From: Acidobacteria bacterium UBA2994
GTDB taxonomy: Bacteria; Acidobacteriota; Vicinamibacteria; Vicinamibacterales; UBA8438
Direction: 5' to 3'
NCBI GenBank assembly: GCA_002346545.1
Contig: DEAA01000027.1
Location: 131,447 to 154,226 of the forward strand
DNA: 22,780 bases
Part shown: positions 14,549 through 21,635 of the stretch, piece by piece
Numbering within the stretch: position 1 is the first letter of the stretch
Layout of the letters: every line of letters begins with the position of its first letter
Notes under the pieces: generated by a model
What the model was told of the DNA's origin: nothing
Databases searched by the model: none
What the model saw: the letters and a program-made list of their open reading frames with translations, nothing else
Made by a program: the position numbers and the translations under genes

Positions 14549-15803
14549 TGTCCGTAGCGGCTTCCCGTGCCGCCACGGCGGCCTCAAATTCTGTGTCGTT
14601 CATCGTGAACCAGCTGAGCCAGGCGAAGCTCATGTCGTCGTTCGAGCGCTGGCCGAAGCCGGCCCAGTTCCGCGGGTCGTCGTTCCAGCGGTTGGCGTCG
14701 GAGTTGTCGTGCCAGCTGATGACGTGGATGACGCTGCCTTTCGGGATCAGGGGAGCCACGCCGTCCTCATAGTTGTAGGCGATGTGCCATCCGAAGTCCC
14801 AATTGGCACAGTTGATGGACTGTACCGAGTTGTCTGGCAGGATGGCCTCGATGCACTGCCGCGTGCCGAGGTTGTGCAGATGCGGTTGGAACACCGTCAG
14901 GGTGATGTTGTCCTTGAGGTGGTAGTAGCCATCGTGTCTGATGTCGGCCTCGCCGGCTGGAATGTCGAGATCTTCGTTGTCGCCGATATGGAGCGCATAG
15001 ATGGGGCGCTCCGGCTCGACGCCCTTCGGGTAGAAGGTCAGGCCGACGCTGGTCCGGTCGGTGATCTCCCGGCCGATCGCGTGATAGTGCATGTTGAACC
15101 GGATCTGGCTGCCCGCCTTGAGGAGGCGTCCCGTGCCATCTGGATAGATGTCGCCGTTTTTACCCAGGGCGTACTCGTTCAGGAACGCCGCCTCGCCGTC
15201 CGGGTCGATGGCGGTCGTGACTGCATGGTGAACCACCGGGAAGCTCTCTTCGGTCGGCTTGGTCTCGACCGCCTTCACCCAGCGGTCTTCGGTCAAGCCG
15301 GAGTCGGACACCAAGTTGCCCCACCAGTCGGCGGCTTCCGCCTTGACCACGAACGGCTCAGGAATCTCGACGACCCAGTCTGGTTCACCGATATTCCACT
15401 TCGTCATGTCGTCGAACGCGATCGGCGGTGGCAGGTCGGCAGGATTACCGCGCGGCGCACCGTTGTCGACCCAGGTCGAGACGATGGCGATTTCCGCGTC
15501 AGACAGCGACTTGTCAGCTTTGAAGCCTTGCACGCCGACATGCCGGTCGATGAACCAGGGCGGCATCTCGCGTGACTCGATCCGCTGTTTGATCGAGCGG
15601 GCCCACGGGCGCACCTCCTCGTAGGTCAGCAGCGACATCGGGGCGATAGACCCGGTCCGATGACAGCTCTGGCACGATCGCTGAAAGATGGGCGCGATGT
15701 CGCGGGTGAAGGTGACGTTGGCCGGGGCGTCTTGCGCCGCCGCCGGAAGTGCAATCACGGCAGCTGCGGCCATCGCCGCGAGGGTGAGGCTGGAGAAACG
15801 CAT
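14541..15803 (-). CDS. Cytochrome c / PHM-like type II copper monooxygenase fusion protein
   Basis: ATG 15803 is chosen because AAGGAG lies six bases upstream and a signal peptide follows (1-23, ending L-P-A-A-A-Q). The frame is open 32 codons earlier, but those lie upstream of the likely promoter. The product is 420 residues. Residues about 28-120 form a mono-heme cytochrome c domain with C44-Q-S-C47-H48 and candidate axial Met56 or Met80. Residues about 185-420 resemble the two-copper ascorbate-dependent monooxygenase fold. H192-H193 and H239 in M-H-Y-H match the first copper site, and H308-L-H310 and M391 in N-D-D-M match the second. Such enzymes hydroxylate substrates in the periplasm; the heme domain could supply electrons instead of ascorbate. 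Substrate unknown. The downstream gene overlaps it. Confidence 0.8.
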   Translation of the reverse strand: MRFSSLTLAAMAAAAVIALPAAAQDAPANVTFTRDIAPIFQRSCQSCHRTGSIAPMSLLTYEEVRPWARSIKQRIESREMPPWFIDRHVGVQGFKADKSLSDAEIAIVSTWVDNGAPRGNPADLPPPIAFDDMTKWNIGEPDWVVEIPEPFVVKAEAADWWGNLVSDSGLTEDRWVKAVETKPTEESFPVVHHAVTTAIDPDGEAAFLNEYALGKNGDIYPDGTGRLLKAGSQIRFNMHYHAIGREITDRTSVGLTFYPKGVEPERPIYALHIGDNEDLDIPAGEADIRHDGYYHLKDNITLTVFQPHLHNLGTRQCIEAILPDNSVQSINCANWDFGWHIAYNYEDGVAPLIPKGSVIHVISWHDNSDANRWNDDPRNWAGFGQRSNDDMSFAWLSWFTMNDTEFEAAVAAREAATDND

Positions 15804-15869
15804 GGGCGACTCCTTGGACGAGCGATGGGACAGGGCGCGCATGCCCCGCTGACTCAAACGGATCGTGGA

Positions 15870-15875
15870 ATTATA
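15870..15875 (-). promoter_or_regulatory. Candidate -10 element for the cytochrome/copper monooxygenase transcript
   Basis: On the minus strand a perfect TATAAT occupies 15875-15870, giving a leader of about 60 bases before ATG 15803. No convincing -35 is visible at 16-18 bases. The 210-bp gap between this gene and the phosphoesterase gene (15804-16013) otherwise shows no gene. Confidence 0.45.
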
Positions 15876-16013
15876 ACCACTCACCTCAAGAACGATCATT
15901 GCTCCGGTCTGAAATCCTGATGAAGCTCTCGCCTGGCGGCGTTGCTTCGTCGGTCACAGGCACTTGCCTGCGTCTTCCTTGCACGTCACTAGGCGCAAGC
16001 CGAGCCAGAATTT

Positions 16014-16763
16014 CTACCGGCCAAGGCCGAGGCGAAATGCAAGGCTTTCGGGAAGTCCCGCTTCGACGATGCGTTGCTGAGCAAGATCGATCCGATACGG
16101 CACTCGCCGGACCTCAATTCGTGACTTCTTCGAATCGTAGGTGGCGTAGGACGCCCGTTGGTCGGTGTCGCGAGGTTGGCCGATAGAACCCGGGTTGATG
16201 AGATAGCGGCTGCGTTTCAAGACGTTGACGACGGTGGTCTCAGGGCCGCCGGGCTGCGGGTGTACGACCGTCAGGTTCGAGCCTTTTCGCACGTAGGCCA
16301 CTGGGACGTGGGTGTGCCCGAAGAAGCAGATCTGCCGATGCATGGCGTCGAACGCCTTCGTGGCGTCGTCCTCGTCGAAGATATAGGTGTCTTCATCGAA
16401 CGGCGTGCCGTGGCAGATCTCGACGTCCTTGTCGACGTTCGTCGGGCCGGACGGCAACTTGGCCACGCGTTCCTTGTTGGCCGGCGTCAGGGCCTTGATG
16501 GTCCACCGCGCCGCCTCTCCGGCAATCCGGTTGAAATTGTCGGCGCTCTCCACTCCCGAGCAGACCTTGTCGTGGTTGCCTCGTATCACCGCGTCAGGCT
16601 CGAGTTCGAAGATCCTCTCGACCACTTCGTTCGGGTTGGCGCAGTAGCCGACGAGGTCGCCCAGCACCAGCAGGCGGTCGTAGGACTCTTGAGGCGCTCG
16701 GGCGAGCACGGCGTCGAGGGCATCGATGTTGCCGTGGATATCACTGAGAATCAGAAAACGCAT
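16014..16763 (-). CDS. Calcineurin-like metallophosphoesterase
   Basis: The 249-residue product has the complete two-metal phosphoesterase motif set in order: S-D8-I-H10-G-N, G-D36-L-V-G, G-N63-H64-D, C-H118-G-T-P, and G-H150-T-H152-V-P. Length and layout match the YfcE/MJ0936-type small cytosolic phosphodiesterases, which act on simple phosphodiesters in vitro. The biological substrate is not predictable; diadenosine or cyclic nucleotides are possibilities. ATG 16763 has GAGG about 10 bases upstream. It lies 73 bp after aroK on the same strand, so it may be the last gene of the aroA-aroK transcript or have its own promoter. There is no signal peptide. Confidence 0.9.
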   Translation of the reverse strand: MRFLILSDIHGNIDALDAVLARAPQESYDRLLVLGDLVGYCANPNEVVERIFELEPDAVIRGNHDKVCSGVESADNFNRIAGEAARWTIKALTPANKERVAKLPSGPTNVDKDVEICHGTPFDEDTYIFDEDDATKAFDAMHRQICFFGHTHVPVAYVRKGSNLTVVHPQPGGPETTVVNVLKRSRYLINPGSIGQPRDTDQRASYATYDSKKSRIEVRRVPYRIDLAQQRIVEAGLPESLAFRLGLGR

Positions 16764-16836
16764 GCAGAGCTAGCCTCGGGTTGTCTGGGTTCAGGGGAGT
16801 AATGCGATGGTGGCCGGTGCCGGTCAGCGATGACGT

Positions 16837-17352
16837 TCACTTCGTCTGCGGTTGCCGACCGAGCCATTCGTGGACCCGCTCGACAAGTTCGTCGGGGCCG
16901 GCAGCATCGGCATCGAGTCTCAAATGGGCCTGCCGATACGCTGACTTGCGTGCCTCATACAGGCGTTCCAAGCCGACACGGTCGGCGGCCAGCGGCCGGC
17001 GCCCGTCCCGTGGCAGACGCTCGATGATCCGCTTCAAGGATACATCAAGCCAGATCGCCACGCCGTCGCGATCGATCAGCGCCCGGTTCTCGGGGTCGAC
17101 ATACAGCCCGCCACCAGTCGCCACCACTAGCTGCTGACGGGGGGCGAGTTCCTCCAGCGCGGTTCGTTCCGCCGCGCGGAAGGCGGCTTCTCCGTGAGTG
17201 GCGAAGATCTCCGCGATCGAAGCACCCTGGCGCTCTTCGACGAGCGCGTCTGTGTCCACCGCGTTCCATCGGAGGGTGCTGGCAAGAGCGTGGGCGAGCG
17301 TGCTCTTGCCGGCCGCCATGAAACCGACCAGATAGAGCTTGGTGGTGGTCAC
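16837..17352 (-). CDS. aroK: Shikimate kinase
   Basis: The 171-residue product has the normal shikimate kinase length and motifs. The P-loop is G-F-M-A-A-G-K-S-T (10-18), followed by V-D-T-D-A-L-V-E, the glycine triplet A-T-G-G-G for shikimate binding, and the lid region R-D-G-R-R-P-L. It phosphorylates shikimate at O3 with ATP in the cytosol, the fifth step to chorismate; the product goes straight to the EPSP synthase encoded just upstream. The start is GTG 17352, overlapping the aroA stop by four bases, so the two are translationally coupled. Confidence 0.93.
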   Translation of the reverse strand: MTTTKLYLVGFMAAGKSTLAHALASTLRWNAVDTDALVEERQGASIAEIFATHGEAAFRAAERTALEELAPRQQLVVATGGGLYVDPENRALIDRDGVAIWLDVSLKRIIERLPRDGRRPLAADRVGLERLYEARKSAYRQAHLRLDADAAGPDELVERVHEWLGRQPQTK

Positions 17353-18644
17353 GTTTGGCTCAGGTTGCGCAGGATGTGGAAGAACCCGGGATACGAGATG
17401 TCGACTGCCTCGGCATTGCTGATCTCGCTCGGGGCGCCGGCGCCGAGGGCGGCTAGGGCAAAGGCCATGGCCAGCCGGTGGTCTCCGGCCGCGTCCGCCT
17501 GGCCGCCGGTCAGCGGTTTGGAGCCGTCGACCTCGAAGCCGTCCTCCAACTCGTCGATTTGGCCTCCGAGCGCCCTGAGTCCGGTGGCGAGGGCCGCGAT
17601 CCGGTCGCTCTCCTTGTGGCGTAGCTCGCCGGCGCCCGTCACTCTGAGCCGGCCGCCATGCGTCGCTAGCGCCGCGAGGATCGGCAGTTCATCGATGACA
17701 CTCGGCACTTCGTCGGGCGCGATCTCGAAGGGGCTCACGGTGCCATGCCGGACGATGATGGTGCCGCGAGGTTCTCCGCCGGCATCGGTGCGGTCTTCTA
17801 CTGAGATGGCAGCCCCGGCCCGTTCGAGCGCCGCCAGAAAGCCGATGCGGCCGGGGTTCAGTCCGACGGCCTCGAGTGAGATTTCCGACCCCGGGAGTGC
17901 GGCGGCTGCTACTGCCCAGCAGGCAGCGGACGAGGCGTCGCCGGGCACCGACAGCTCCGCGCCAATGGGACGTTGACCACCCTCGAGGCTGATCTCGGAC
18001 CCGTTCATCGACAGCTGGATGCCGAACATCGGGAGAGCCCGTTCCGTATGGTCGCGCGTAAGCTGCTGTTCTTTGACTGTGGTGCGGCCACGCGCCTGTA
18101 GCCCGGCGAGCAGCACGGCGCTCTTGACCTGCGCGCTGGCCACTGGCGGGGCATAGTCGATGCCGGTGAGCGGTCCACCGGTGACGGTGAGTGGCAGACG
18201 GCCGTCGGTGCCCTCGAGCCGGGCCCCCAGTCGGGTGAGTGGCTCGATGATTCGTCCCATCGGCCGACGCGACAGCGAAGCGTCGCCGACCAGCGTCGAG
18301 GTGACCTTCTGACCGGCCAGGATACCCGCGAGGAGACGGACCGTGGTGCCGGAGTTGCCTGCGTCGAGTGGGCCCTGTGGGGCCCGTAGGCCGTTGATTC
18401 CGCAGCCTTCGATCGTGACCAGATCCCGGTCCGGGCCGTCGGGCGGCCGGTCGACGGCTACGCCAAGCGCGCCGAGGCAGGAAAGCGTGGAGGTGCAGTC
18501 GGTCCCCGGCGCATAGTTAGTGATGATAGAAGGCCCCTCGGAGATGGCAGCCAGCAGAGCATACCGATGCGAGACGGACTTGTCGCCAGGAATTCGCAGA
18601 CGTCCCAGGATTCGGGAGGCCGGTTGTACCACGGTGGTGCCCAT
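17349..18644 (-). CDS. aroA: 3-phosphoshikimate 1-carboxyvinyltransferase (EPSP synthase)
   Basis: The 431-residue product is full length. It carries P-G-D-K-S-V-S-H-R (19-27), L-D-A-G-N-S-G-T-T (93-101), S-A-Q-V-K (170-174), R-D-H-T-E (197-201), the catalytic aspartate in V-I-D-E-L-P, and G-D-H-R-L-A-M near the end. It joins phosphoenolpyruvate to shikimate 3-phosphate, the sixth step to chorismate. The G-D-K-S, S-A-Q-x-K and R-x-H-x-E motifs are those used to define class II enzymes. The fourth class II motif, N-x-T-R, reads N-P-G-R (263-266). ATG 18644 has no Shine-Dalgarno; the transcript may be leaderless. The divergent neighbour starts 143 bp away. Confidence 0.95.
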   Translation of the reverse strand: MGTTVVQPASRILGRLRIPGDKSVSHRYALLAAISEGPSIITNYAPGTDCTSTLSCLGALGVAVDRPPDGPDRDLVTIEGCGINGLRAPQGPLDAGNSGTTVRLLAGILAGQKVTSTLVGDASLSRRPMGRIIEPLTRLGARLEGTDGRLPLTVTGGPLTGIDYAPPVASAQVKSAVLLAGLQARGRTTVKEQQLTRDHTERALPMFGIQLSMNGSEISLEGGQRPIGAELSVPGDASSAACWAVAAAALPGSEISLEAVGLNPGRIGFLAALERAGAAISVEDRTDAGGEPRGTIIVRHGTVSPFEIAPDEVPSVIDELPILAALATHGGRLRVTGAGELRHKESDRIAALATGLRALGGQIDELEDGFEVDGSKPLTGGQADAAGDHRLAMAFALAALGAGAPSEISNAEAVDISYPGFFHILRNLSQT

Positions 18645-18650
18645 CTCGGC

Positions 18651-18659
18651 ACTATAGCA
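18651..18659 (-). promoter_or_regulatory. Extended -10 promoter of aroA, probably leaderless
   Basis: On the minus strand TGC-TATAGT (18659-18651) fits the extended -10 pattern TGnTATAAT with one mismatch. Its hexamer ends six bases before the aroA ATG, placing transcription start at the start codon. There is no -35 match and no Shine-Dalgarno. Confidence 0.5.
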
Positions 18660-18699
18660 GCCGCCGGCCCCAGCTCAGTCGGCAACCAACGATCCGCGC

Positions 18700-18729
18700 T
18701 TGCGCCTGGCTTGAGCCGGACTGTATGTT
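18700..18729 (+). promoter_or_regulatory. Candidate promoter for the RsbW-like / IMPase pair
   Basis: TTGCGC (18700-18705) and TATGTT (18724-18729) are 18 bases apart and would start transcription near 18736, about 50 bases before ATG 18787. The match is moderate and called by eye. Confidence 0.35.
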
Positions 18730-18786
18730 ACTGGGCGCCCAGCAGGCCAGTGCGGGTCCCGCCTGGCACCTGGCGCCCGAACCGGA

Positions 18787-19227
18787 ATGAGTACCGATAG
18801 CGTCATCCGTCTCGAGTTTCGCAGCCACTGCGACATGTTGGACTTCGTCCAGGTGGTCAGCGAGACCTTGGGAGCGTTGGCCAAATTCGACGATGATGCG
18901 ATCCACTGGGTGTCGGTCGCCGTCAGAGAGTCGGTTATCAACGCCATCAAGCACGGGAACCGCGAGATTGAGGACAAACGGGTGATGGTCGAGTTCACCT
19001 TGAGTCCGGTGGCCGATCCGGATCGGCTCACCGTGCGGGTCGTCGACCAGGGCGAGGGCTTCGACCCAGTTGAGGTAGTCGATCCGTTGGCGCCGGAGAA
19101 TCTGCTGAAGTCTAGCGGCCGCGGGGTCTTCTTCATGCGCAGCTTCATGGATGACCTCAAGCTGCAGAGGGTTCCCGAAGGTGGGATGGAAGTCGTGATG
19201 GTCAAGTCCTCGACCTCCTCGTCCTAG
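18787..19227 (+). CDS. RsbW/SpoIIAB-like serine kinase ATPase
   Basis: The 146-residue product is a stand-alone GHKL ATPase. Its N box is R-E48-S-V-I-N52-A-I-K-H56-G-N, its G1 box is V-D87-Q-G-E-G-F-D, and its G2 box is S-S-G-R-G-V-F-F-M (109-117). Proteins of this type are anti-sigma factors that bind a sigma factor and phosphorylate an antagonist (STAS) protein in partner switching. No STAS protein, PP2C phosphatase or sigma factor gene lies beside it here, so its partner is elsewhere or it works differently. ATG 18787 lacks a clear ribosome binding site. The next gene is 30 bp downstream, on the same strand. Confidence 0.88.
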   Translation: MSTDSVIRLEFRSHCDMLDFVQVVSETLGALAKFDDDAIHWVSVAVRESVINAIKHGNREIEDKRVMVEFTLSPVADPDRLTVRVVDQGEGFDPVEVVDPLAPENLLKSSGRGVFFMRSFMDDLKLQRVPEGGMEVVMVKSSTSSS

Positions 19228-19257
19228 TCTGGCTGTCAACGTCGACCCGGATCCATC

Positions 19258-20058
19258 GTGGTTCATTCCCCCATCTGGCTCGCGACCGCCATCGACATCG
19301 TCGTTCGTGCCGGCGCGATCCAGATGGCGGAGCGTGGTGGAGACCTCGAGATCGACAAGAAAGGGCCGATCGACCTCGTGACCCGGGTCGATCTTGAGGT
19401 CGAGCGGATGTGCCGGGAGACGATCGCCGCGCGCTTCCCGACCCACGCGGTGCAGGCAGAGGAACTCGACGATGGTCCCGCGTTGAGCGACGCGAGTCAC
19501 GTGTGGGTCTTTGATCCGGTCGACGGCACCGTGAACTACGCGCACGGGTTGCCGATGTTCTGCTCCTGTCTCGCGCTGGAGGTCGAGGGAAGGCCGGTGG
19601 TTTCTGCGGTCTACGACCCGTCGCGTCGCGAGCTCTTCACTGCCGAGCGGGGTGTAGGGGCCTGGCTCAACGGGGTTCCGTTGCGAGTGTCCGATGCCGA
19701 AACCCTGGTCGATGCCATGCTCTGCACTGGGTTCCCCTATGACGTCCACCAGACCGTCGACGAGGTCGTCGGACTATTCGGGGCTTTTGTCTCCAGAGCC
19801 CGGGCGGTGCGGCGGCTTGGTTCGGCGGCTCTCGACCTCTGCTACGTAGCCGCCGGACGTCTCGACGGTTTCTGGGAGCAGCGGTTGAATCCCTGGGATC
19901 TCTCTGCGGCAAGCTTGGTGGTGGAGGAGGCTGGCGGACAGCTGTCAAGGTTCGACGGCAGTCCATTCGATACCGGATGCGGCGAGATCGTGGCGTCGAA
20001 TCCTAAACTGCACGGCCACCTCCTGTCGGTCATCGCTGAGCACGCCGCGTCGTCCTGA
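19258..20058 (+). CDS. Inositol monophosphatase family protein
   Basis: The 266-residue product has the metal-binding signatures of the family: E68-E69 after the first conserved block, F-D86-P-V-D89-G-T-V-N (DPxDGT), and W214-D215-L-S-A-A-S-L-V-V-E-E-A-G-G near the C-terminus. It hydrolyses phosphate from inositol 1-phosphate or related sugar or nucleotide phosphates with magnesium in the cytosol. Relatives include SuhB and histidinol-phosphatases, and the sequence does not settle the substrate. GTG 19258 is used: it lies just ahead of the first conserved helix. No strong Shine-Dalgarno is visible, but the gene is only 30 bp behind the RsbW-like gene. Confidence 0.9.
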   Translation: MVHSPIWLATAIDIVVRAGAIQMAERGGDLEIDKKGPIDLVTRVDLEVERMCRETIAARFPTHAVQAEELDDGPALSDASHVWVFDPVDGTVNYAHGLPMFCSCLALEVEGRPVVSAVYDPSRRELFTAERGVGAWLNGVPLRVSDAETLVDAMLCTGFPYDVHQTVDEVVGLFGAFVSRARAVRRLGSAALDLCYVAAGRLDGFWEQRLNPWDLSAASLVVEEAGGQLSRFDGSPFDTGCGEIVASNPKLHGHLLSVIAEHAASS

Positions 20059-20103
20059 CTGGACGGCGTGGACTCTTCCCAGGACACAACCGCGATCTCG
20101 TGG

Positions 20104-20184
20104 TTGCTCTGTAAGTTACTGGAAAATATATGCCTGGGCTGGCGTGTGCTGCCTGGCACCAATCCTGCTTTACCAGAAGGCAGC
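20104..20184 (+). promoter_or_regulatory. Promoter and structured leader of the outer-membrane protein gene
   Basis: TTGCTC (20104-20109) and TATATG (20127-20132) are 17 bases apart in a locally AT-rich patch. Transcription would start near 20139. The leader of about 90 bases contains GCTGCCT (20148-20154) and AGGCAGC (20178-20184), a seven-base-pair stem with a 23-base loop. No riboswitch class is recognised. Confidence 0.45.
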
Positions 20185-20230
20185 GGGCGCGAGCGCCGAC
20201 CGAGGTGCTGGCCCGAGCAGGAGGCATGCG

Positions 20231-20926
20231 ATGAGGACGTTGCTGGTGCGCGTGATGTTGGGTGCGGTCGCGTTCATGGCGGCGCCGGTCGAGGCGCAAA
20301 CGCACAGATTAAGCCTGAATGTCGGCGCTTTTTCTCTTCAGGGGGAGGATACCCGGATCGATGACGATGTGGTGGTCGAGAACCTCGGTCTCTTTGCGTT
20401 CACGGTCGATGACTTCCGGGGAGGCAGCGTTGGCGCCGAATGGCTGGTCGAGACGGGTGACTTCCTCGAGGTCGGCGTTGGGGTTGGCTTCTACCGGAAG
20501 ACCGTACTGAGCGTCTACAACGACTTCGTTAACGACGACGGTACCGAGATTCCACAGGACTTCAAATTGCGGGTGACGCCGATGACTGCCAGCGTCAGGT
20601 TTTTCCCCTTCAGCCTGGGAGAACCGGTCCAGCCCTATGGGGGCGTCGGTATCGGGTTATTCAACTGGCGCTACAGCGAGGTAGGGGAGTTTATCGACTT
20701 CAACACGTTTGACGTCTTTCGCGACCGCTTCGTGGCGAGCGGAAACGACGTGGGACTGGTCTATTTGGCGGGCATCAGATTTCAGATGAGCGAGCGGTTC
20801 GGCATCGGTGGTGAAGTCCGATATCAGGACGTAATCGGCGCGGTCGGCATTGACCAGGGATTCCTGGACGAGCGGATCGACCTGGGCGGGCTGACCTCGT
20901 CGTTGACGGTTAGTATCGGATTTTGA
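20231..20926 (+). CDS. Outer-membrane beta-barrel protein
   Basis: ATG 20231 has an ideal AGGAGG (20219-20224) six bases upstream; the frame is open 29 codons earlier but without support. The 231-residue product has a signal peptide ending A-A-P-V-E-A-Q-T-H. The mature part alternates hydrophobic and polar residues in short strands separated by turns: F-L-E-V-G-V-G-V-G-F-Y, L-R-V-T-P-M-T-A-S-V-R-F-F-P, P-Y-G-G-V-G-I-G-L-F-N-W-R-Y, F-G-I-G-G-E-V-R-Y. It ends in S-L-T-V-S-I-G-F, with the terminal Phe typical of Bam-inserted barrels. An eight-strand barrel of the opacity/OmpW-like group fits the length. The ligand or role is unknown. Confidence 0.82.
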   Translation: MRTLLVRVMLGAVAFMAAPVEAQTHRLSLNVGAFSLQGEDTRIDDDVVVENLGLFAFTVDDFRGGSVGAEWLVETGDFLEVGVGVGFYRKTVLSVYNDFVNDDGTEIPQDFKLRVTPMTASVRFFPFSLGEPVQPYGGVGIGLFNWRYSEVGEFIDFNTFDVFRDRFVASGNDVGLVYLAGIRFQMSERFGIGGEVRYQDVIGAVGIDQGFLDERIDLGGLTSSLTVSIGF

Positions 20927-21015
20927 TCCGATCGCGGGAGTCATCCTGCCGTTATCTCTTGCCGGTATACTTCGGCCGTCGCTCGCAATTGTCACAGGCG
21001 GGCGGCGGCCTTTCC

Positions 21016-21603
21016 ATGGCACGCCTGGTCGACTGGCTCGAATCGTTCGTATCCTCGCTCGGGGGCGCCGGTCTGTTCTTCGTCGCCTTCCTCGATTCTT
21101 CCTTCGTCTCGCTTCCCGAGATTAACGACGTGCTGCTGGTCATGATGGTCATCCGCAACGAAGCCCTGATGCCCTACTACGCGGGCATGGCGACGGCCGG
21201 ATCGCTGGCCGGTTGCCTGGTGCTCTATGCTCTAGGGCGGAAAGGGGGCGATGCGTTGCTCCGCCGCTGGGTTGCCGGACCCCGGCTGGAGTCGGCCATG
21301 CGGCTGTTCGAACGCTTTGGTGTGCTGGCCGTCGTCGTGCCCGCCCTGCTTCCGCCGCCCGCGCCGTTCAAGGTCTTCGTCCTCCTGTCGGGCGTCACCA
21401 GGTTACCGGTCTGGCGGTTCTTGGTGGCAGTGAGCGTCGGCCGGGGAGTGCGGTACTTCGGTGAAGGTGCGTTGGCGGTGCGCTATGGCGACCAGGCGCT
21501 GGAGTTGATCCGCGCCCACGGTCCGGCCATTACCGGCGTCGTCCTGGCGCTGGTGGTGCTGGGTGTCGTGGGCGGCCTCTTCTGGCGCCGAGCACGGGCC
21601 TAA
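21016..21603 (+). CDS. VTT/DedA-like membrane protein (YqaA type)
   Basis: ATG 21016 gives 195 residues beginning M-A-R-L-V-D-W-L. The frame is open 31 codons further upstream, but that extension is Arg/Ser/Cys-rich and atypical. The chain has several membrane segments and the VTT-domain landmarks: F-L-D-S-S-F-V-S-L-P-E near residue 30, G-S-L-A-G-C-L-V-L-Y-A-L-G-R-K-G-G, then R-F-G-V-L-A-V-V-V-P-A-L-L-P-P-P-A-P-F-K and S-V-G-R-G-V-R-Y. Family members flip or transport lipids such as undecaprenyl phosphate or phosphatidylethanolamine, or support membrane homeostasis. A -10-like TATACT (20966-20971) lies upstream without a good -35. The glycosyltransferase gene that follows also uses polyprenyl phosphate if the calls are right. 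Confidence 0.85.
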   Translation: MARLVDWLESFVSSLGGAGLFFVAFLDSSFVSLPEINDVLLVMMVIRNEALMPYYAGMATAGSLAGCLVLYALGRKGGDALLRRWVAGPRLESAMRLFERFGVLAVVVPALLPPPAPFKVFVLLSGVTRLPVWRFLVAVSVGRGVRYFGEGALAVRYGDQALELIRAHGPAITGVVLALVVLGVVGGLFWRRARA

Positions 21604-21615
21604 GCGGTGGAGTTA

Positions 21616-21621
21616 TATAAT
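21616..21621 (+). promoter_or_regulatory. Candidate -10 element just upstream of the glycosyltransferase gene
   Basis: A perfect TATAAT at 21616-21621 ends 14 bases before ATG 21636, implying a leader of about eight bases without a Shine-Dalgarno. No clear -35 is present. Confidence 0.4.
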
Positions 21622-21635
21622 CCTCTGGCCACTCT

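Noticed and set aside
14403..15575. 390-residue plus-strand open frame
   Set aside because: It lies antisense to the cytochrome/copper monooxygenase gene, whose frame has clear motifs. No ribosome binding site or recognisable domain; long antisense frames are common in GC-rich DNA.
15804..15899. Extended N-terminus for the cytochrome/copper monooxygenase protein from ATG 15899
   Set aside because: It would place 32 residues before the signal peptide and start upstream of the TATAAT element; ATG 15803 has a proper ribosome binding site.
18652..19749. 365-residue minus-strand open frame
   Set aside because: It covers the RsbW-like and inositol phosphatase genes on the other strand, both with complete motifs. 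Its own product has no recognisable fold.
20144..20230. Earlier start for the outer-membrane protein
   Set aside because: The extension precedes the ideal AGGAGG and hides the signal peptide; ATG 20231 fits better.
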